A stretch of DNA of 22,644 nucleotides from an uncultured Campylobacter sp. GTDB lineage: Bacteria > Campylobacterota > Campylobacteria > Campylobacterales > Campylobacteraceae. Shown here piece by piece: positions 21,167-22,644 of the stretch. Made by a program: the position numbers and the translations under genes. The stretch lies in the NCBI RefSeq assembly GCF_938045535.1, contig NZ_CALIMQ010000163.1, forward strand, positions 1 through 22,644, in the 5' to 3' direction. The first letter of the stretch is position 1, and the number at the start of each line of letters is the position of its first letter. The notes under the pieces are model-generated. The model saw only the letters and a program-made list of their open reading frames with translations, did no database searches and was not told the DNA's origin.

Positions 21167-22644
21167 TTACGACTCCTGCTCAAAAATCATATTATAAAGC
21201 GCGCCGCCTGCGGGTACCATCGGCCAGACGTTTTCGAAGCGATCGATCTTAGCCTCGATGACGCTTACCTTTTTACTCGCAAGAGCCTGCTTCAGCGCAT
21301 CTTCAAATTCCGCTTTGGTGCTAACGCTAAAGCCCACGCCGCCGAAGCCCTCCGCAATTTTTACAAAATCAGGTTGCGAGCTAAGATCGGTCGATGAGAA
21401 GCGCTGCCCGTAAAATAGGCTCTGCCACTGCCGCACCATGCCTAAGAAATTGTTGTTTAATACGATATTTACGACGTTTAGGCCGCTCGCGCTCGCAGTC
21501 ATCAGCTCTTGGATATTCATCAAAATCGAGCCGTCGCCGCTGAAATTTATAACCGGTCTATCTCCCGCATAGGCCTTCGCGCCCAATGCCGCAGGAAGGC
21601 CGTATCCCATCGTGCCCTGCCCGCCGCTACTTAGCAGAGTGCGCGGCTTGCAAAACGGATAAAACTGTGCGACCCACATCTGATGCTGCCCCACGTCCGT
21701 AGCGATGATAGCATCCTCGCCAGCGATTTTTGCGGTACTTTGTATAATCCACTGCGGCTTTAAAATTTCATCGCTGTCGTTAAATTTAAGCGGGTGAATT
21801 TCATCGTATTTGCGGATGAGCTCGCGCCACTGCTCAAAATTTGCAGGGCTAACCTCGCTTTTGATGCGCGGCAACATCTCCTCTAGCACCGATTTAACAT
21901 CGCCCACGATCGGATAATCCGCGTTTATGATCTTTGAGATCGAGCTAGGATCGATATCTACGTGGATGATCTTTGCGTTTTTGCCGAATTCACTTAGCTT
22001 TCCGGTGACGCGATCGTCAAATCTCGCGCCCAAGCAGATTATCAGATCCGACTCGCTAAGTGCCATATTTGCGGCGTAGCTGCCATGCATACCGACCATA
22101 CCGAGGCGGTTTCTATCATCGCTTCGCATAGCCCCCAGCGCCATAAGGGTTTCAACGACCGGGATCTGCGCAAACTCGCTAAGCTCGCGCACCAGCTCGC
22201 TTGCGCCGGCACTGATGACGCCGCCGCCGATGTAGAGGATAGGCTTTTTGCAGCTTGCGATTAACTCGACGGCTTTTTTGATCTGTTTAGAATTTCCCTT
22301 ATAATTCGGCTTGTAAGTTTGCATCTTGATTTCGCCAGGATATTCGAAAACGCCCAGCTTCGCCGTTACGTCCTTCGGCACATCGACATGAACGGGTCCC
22401 GGTCTGCCGCTGCGAGCGATATAAAAGGCTTCTTTTAAAATTCTAGGCAGCTCTTCGATCGTTTTTACCAGATAGTTATGTTTGACGCAGGGGCGCGAAA
22501 TTCCGATCGCATCGATCTCTTGAAAGGCGTCGGTACCGATAAGCGATGTCGCCACCTGCCCGCTGATAAGCACGATCGGGATGCTATCGCTATACGCCGT
22601 AGCAAGCCCTGTAAGTGCGTTCGTAAATCCAGGACCGCTCGTGA
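21167..22644 (-). CDS. ilvB: Acetolactate synthase large subunit (N-terminus beyond window)
   Basis: The ThDP-dependent catalytic subunit makes acetolactate or acetohydroxybutyrate for valine, leucine and isoleucine. About 491 codons are visible, and the frame is open to the right edge (TSGPGFTNALTGLATAYSDSIP lies upstream of the first internal methionine codon at 22573), so roughly 75 N-terminal residues are missing. Visible are ISGQVATSLIGTDAFQEID, the FAD domain with LGMVGMHGSYAANMALSESDLIICLGARFDDRVTGK, QHQMWVAQFYPF, and the ThDP motif GDGSILMNIQEL...LNNNFLGMVRQWQ. It is the upstream gene of ilvB-ilvH-lpxD. C. jejuni annotation calls it ilvI; the isozyme label is arbitrary. Confidence 0.95.
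   Translation of the reverse strand, partial: TSGPGFTNALTGLATAYSDSIPIVLISGQVATSLIGTDAFQEIDAIGISRPCVKHNYLVKTIEELPRILKEAFYIARSGRPGPVHVDVPKDVTAKLGVFEYPGEIKMQTYKPNYKGNSKQIKKAVELIASCKKPILYIGGGVISAGASELVRELSEFAQIPVVETLMALGAMRSDDRNRLGMVGMHGSYAANMALSESDLIICLGARFDDRVTGKLSEFGKNAKIIHVDIDPSSISKIINADYPIVGDVKSVLEEMLPRIKSEVSPANFEQWRELIRKYDEIHPLKFNDSDEILKPQWIIQSTAKIAGEDAIIATDVGQHQMWVAQFYPFCKPRTLLSSGGQGTMGYGLPAALGAKAYAGDRPVINFSGDGSILMNIQELMTASASGLNVVNIVLNNNFLGMVRQWQSLFYGQRFSSTDLSSQPDFVKIAEGFGGVGFSVSTKAEFEDALKQALASKKVSVIEAKIDRFENVWPMVPAGGALYNMIFEQES

Overview
The window looks like a higher-GC Campylobacter (C. gracilis/showae/rectus type; species not determinable from this alone). The basis is the gene set and synteny: ilvB-ilvH-lpxD, and DUF2018-ispB-hemA-proS plus fxsA-hemC, match cluster orders known from C. 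jejuni and H. pylori. A second clue is the very frequent AAATTT/AAATTC/GAATTT hexamers embedded in otherwise GC-rich DNA. I saw no tRNA, rRNA, insertion sequence, prophage or CRISPR array.

Layout. 1-1.8 kb (+): end of an FxsA-like membrane protein, hemC, and an unknown AT-richer membrane protein. 1.8-2.1 kb: pieces of a probable frameshifted pseudogene. 2.4-5.0 kb (-): rarA-mmcQ (overlapping) and an unknown protein with a long low-complexity insert. 5.0-5.75 kb: no gene, one strong hairpin. 5.75-8.36 kb (-): sulfur module metY - Rrf2 regulator - cysK under a good sigma-70 promoter. 8.55-9.83 kb (+): small helical unknown plus a HAD phosphatase carrying an insert. 9.83-10.71 kb: no gene, extremely rich in RAATTY hexamers. 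10.71-15.22 kb (+): tight operon DUF2018-ispB-hemA-proS. 15.2-15.8 kb: no intact gene, gene fossils. 15.8-19.4 kb (-): YkgB/RclC-like membrane protein, an unknown protein, mdaB, and a PepE-like S51 peptidase. 19.7-22.6 kb (-): ilvB(partial)-ilvH-lpxD operon.

Functionally the window holds early tetrapyrrole synthesis (HemA, HemC) together with proS, polyprenyl diphosphate synthesis, cysteine/homocysteine synthesis with its likely regulator, branched-chain amino-acid synthesis, lipid A synthesis and replication-fork repair.

The most unusual feature is that at least four proteins (HemA, IspB, the HAD phosphatase and the unknown protein at 2373-3353) carry low-complexity inserts in loops. Those inserts are dense in RAATTY hexamers, as are the intergenic regions. 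RAATTY is the site methylated by CtsM and needed for DNA uptake in C. jejuni. I therefore suggest that this lineage accumulates uptake-type motifs, even by expanding loops of essential enzymes. The motif counts were made by eye and the mechanism is inference.
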